NCBI RefSeq assembly: GCF_041260155.1
Contig: NC_091936.1
Location: 41,381,963-41,445,962 of the forward strand
Reading direction: 5' to 3'
Origin: Ptychodera flava
Lineage: Eukaryota; Hemichordata; Enteropneusta; Ptychoderidae
Length of the DNA stretch: 64,000 bases
Shown: positions 61,905 through 64,000 of the stretch, in pieces
How the letters are laid out: each line of letters begins with the position of its first letter
Numbering within the stretch: the first letter of the stretch is position 1
Notes under the pieces: generated by a model
What the model saw: the letters and a program-made list of their open reading frames with translations, nothing else
The model's database searches: none
What the model was told of the DNA's origin: nothing
Position numbers and translations under genes: made by a program

Positions 61905-63269
61905 GTAAGTTGCCTATATTTGATACTTTCAAAGCCCAGGTCTTCACCATCCATGCACCTTTAAACTGCTCTGAGATGTTTGTGAAGTTTTGTCACAGTA
62001 AATTCTAGCATTGCCGTATTCCTCCGATTCTAAGACCCCCTTTTCAGAACCAAAGATGACGAAAAAGATATGGGGGGTCTAATAAACGGATGTCACCGCG
62101 AAATCGAACGTCGAAGTTAATTTATGCTAATTTATGCCAATGATTTTTTGATTCACGCTGCAGACAACTCATACTTTGTGATATCGACTCATGGCCATGC
62201 TGTGTAGATACTGGCAGTCGAATCTGTGCAAGTATAAATTAATGGAGATCCACAAGTCTTGAAATATAACGTATTTGCTTCTTTTACTAAACAATTCGAT
62301 AGCATTAAATCTTTGTATTTCATGAATCGATAATCACCACGAAACTTTGTACAACAAGTACGTTCCTCAGCAGCAGCTAGCTCCCCATAGCATGGCCACA
62401 AAGGTCAGACAATGAGTGAAGGGAAAGTCCCTGAAGTTCCGCTGGCTGTGATTGGTCAATTTACGCAATAGGTCAAAGGTGTCAGTGCATGAGGTCAAGG
62501 TAAAATTCTGTTCAGTGGGATGGTGTCCGTCCGATGTTTTCTATGTACAATTTTCATTTACTGTACTCCTTAAAATAAACAATCAATTACACGTCGTGAG
62601 ATTTATTATTTTGCTCCTAGTTTCAAAAAGTCTAACCGTATCTCGAAACGAAATGTGATCTTACGAACAGGCAGGCTCGAACAGGTAAAGTGTTGAGGCA
62701 TCGGCTGGCCGATCCCGAGACGAAAGATTGCTGCGCCAATCTGCTTTATATTTGATGTGTTGAATTTTTGGCAATACACCCTGAAGTTTTTTTATTACTT
62801 GTATCGATGACCGAAATGTCTCCTGATGTGGAATTCAGTCATCTATGATCAACTGTTCGGAATATGGTACGATCATGCACGTTTTTGTTCTAACTGTAAG
62901 TGTATGAAGTTGGGTATTTTTCCCTCGCAAGACTTCGAAAGCGTGCATAATGTTGAAAATCTGTTACACTATCGTTCTACTCATTGCTGGGACTAGTTCA
63001 GGAAAGGACACAAACAAATGCCGTCCAAACAATAAATACCTTCATTATATGAGAAAAACTACAAAATTGATGAAACATATTAAAACGGAAGAAATTCAAA
63101 GAATTTTCAGTTCATGCGCAGAAGAAACTTTGGATATCGCGTTTCGTTTGTCAACACAATAATTGTCCTCTTCATCTAAGTCAAACCAGTCGAAGTCGAT
63201 ATCGTCGTCATTAAGTCTTTTTGAAAGATTTTACGATGCCAATGGTATTTCTATTTTCACTGGTTGCTT

Positions 63270-63463
63270 ATACGGTAAAGTTGAACGTAAGATAAAACTT
63301 GCAGCGCTTCACAATGATCACAAAGGAAAACTTACGTGATAGAAAACTGTTGAAAAAATCTTTTTATACTTTAATGGTAAATTTGAACGTAAGAGAAAAC
63401 GTGCAGCTATTCACAATGATCACAAAAGATACCTTACCTGATAGAAAACTGTTGAAAAAATCT
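63270..63463. repeat. 102-bp diverged tandem duplication
   Basis: Two copies share a TTGAACGTAAGA block, CACAATGATCACAAA and GATAGAAAACTGTTGAAAAA at a shift of 102 bp, with scattered differences. Confidence 0.8.
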
Positions 63464-63724
63464 TTATAAGCACACCATTTAAAGAGCAACTTTTTCATGT
63501 GCCGTAGTCTTTTGCCTCAGTAGTATGAAAACAAAAGTGTAAAAGTTGAGCGAAGCAAGTTCAAAGCTCGTGTCATTAACACGTCCCAAATTTTCTATTG
63601 ATAACGGCAACAAAAGGATTTCCCGACATCGTTACAAGATCCTATAAAAATGCGTCGATTTATCGTAGACTTTATTTTCTGAAAAGTCATAAGACAGTGC
63701 ACGGTCGTCATGGGCAAGTTTTAG

Positions 63725-63943
63725 AAAAAAGTAATTATCAAAAACATTCTCGCTGTCGGCATGCCTAACTACCGTCGCAATCAGCTAGAACTTGGTTTGC
63801 CGTATGAACTTCGCCGAGATGCAGACAACATACACGATCGAAATGCTGTAGCCGTTGCTCAAGATGGTTGCAAAGTTGAAAGTTTGAAGCGAGATGCAGC
63901 ACTCATACCGGGCACGGTTACTTTCGAATATCATCGATCGTGA
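63725..63943 (+). CDS. HIRAN-domain-like reading frame, probably a fragment
   Basis: The frame open from 63725 to the stop at 63943 contains ILAVGMPNYRRNQLELGL and ELRRDADNIHDRNAVAVAQD. This matches the HIRAN pattern (G...L.L.REpDNphD.NAVAV), a small DNA-end-binding fold found in HLTF and in many uncharacterised invertebrate proteins. An ATG at 63761 would start inside the domain, so the first part is either an internal exon or belongs to a mobile element. No other domain is attached and the copy is not demonstrably functional. Confidence 0.5.
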   Translation, partial: KKVIIKNILAVGMPNYRRNQLELGLPYELRRDADNIHDRNAVAVAQDGCKVESLKRDAALIPGTVTFEYHRS

Positions 63944-64000
63944 CGTGTCAGTCAACAAAAATACTACTTGAAGGCAAAGAAGAAAGCATTCATCCATTCT

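Larger units (their letters stand above)
61905..64000. other. Last CFAP69 intron or 3' flank, no CFAP69 exon found
   Basis: The conserved C-terminal segment of CFAP69 (in human, beginning TTVPSGRVVTVES) was not found in any frame, so the terminal exon likely lies beyond the window. The stretch contains a CCGATTCTAAGACCCCC motif at about 62025-62045 with a GGGGGGTCTAATAAAC counterpart nearby, resembling ends of DNA transposons common in marine invertebrates. On the minus strand around 63.2 kb there is an acidic open segment (FDWFDLDEEDNYCVDKRN). Neither could be assigned firmly. Confidence 0.3.

Overview
The window is eukaryotic nuclear DNA from an animal. It is AT-rich, its genes are split by GT-AG introns, and it is full of microsatellites, foldback elements and non-autonomous transposons. 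The CFAP69 gene on the right matches the vertebrate protein well along its length. Together with the repeat types this points to an aquatic invertebrate, perhaps a deuterostome such as a hemichordate, echinoderm or lancelet; the species cannot be fixed from sequence alone.

Left half (about 3.1-39.9 kb, minus strand): five head-to-tail copies of one small secreted-protein gene, here called A to E. Each has five short coding exons with the same intron phases (2, 0, 0, 1). Each product has about 160-170 residues: a signal peptide, eight conserved cysteines (nine in E), an HASCKxDW-like motif, an NYCxxHN motif and a CTQY(S)xAxC motif near the C-terminus. I know of no assigned function. A, D and E form one sequence type and B and C another. 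Copy D carries an extra base in exon 4 that would abolish the conserved C-terminal third, so it is either a pseudogene or a sequence error. Introns and spacers hold a 2.1-kb foldback element inside intron 1 of A, a hairpin element, several miniature inverted-repeat elements, a 1.2-kb element with arrayed inverted ends, and a perfect 50-bp palindrome.

Right half (about 40.9-61.9 kb, plus strand): CFAP69, a ciliary and flagellar protein, with 21 coding exons that join in frame to 877 residues. The final exon or exons lie past the window edge. Two introns are swollen by composite elements with inverted AGTCCCCAC/GTGGGGACT subterminal ends, a 3' stem-loop and long internal tandem arrays (units of about 226 bp and 150 bp). 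This layout resembles Helentron-associated elements. One of them carries a nested hAT-like element with perfect 14-bp inverted ends.

The last 2 kb holds no recognised CFAP69 exon. It has a transposon-like segment and a short HIRAN-domain-like reading frame close to the right edge.
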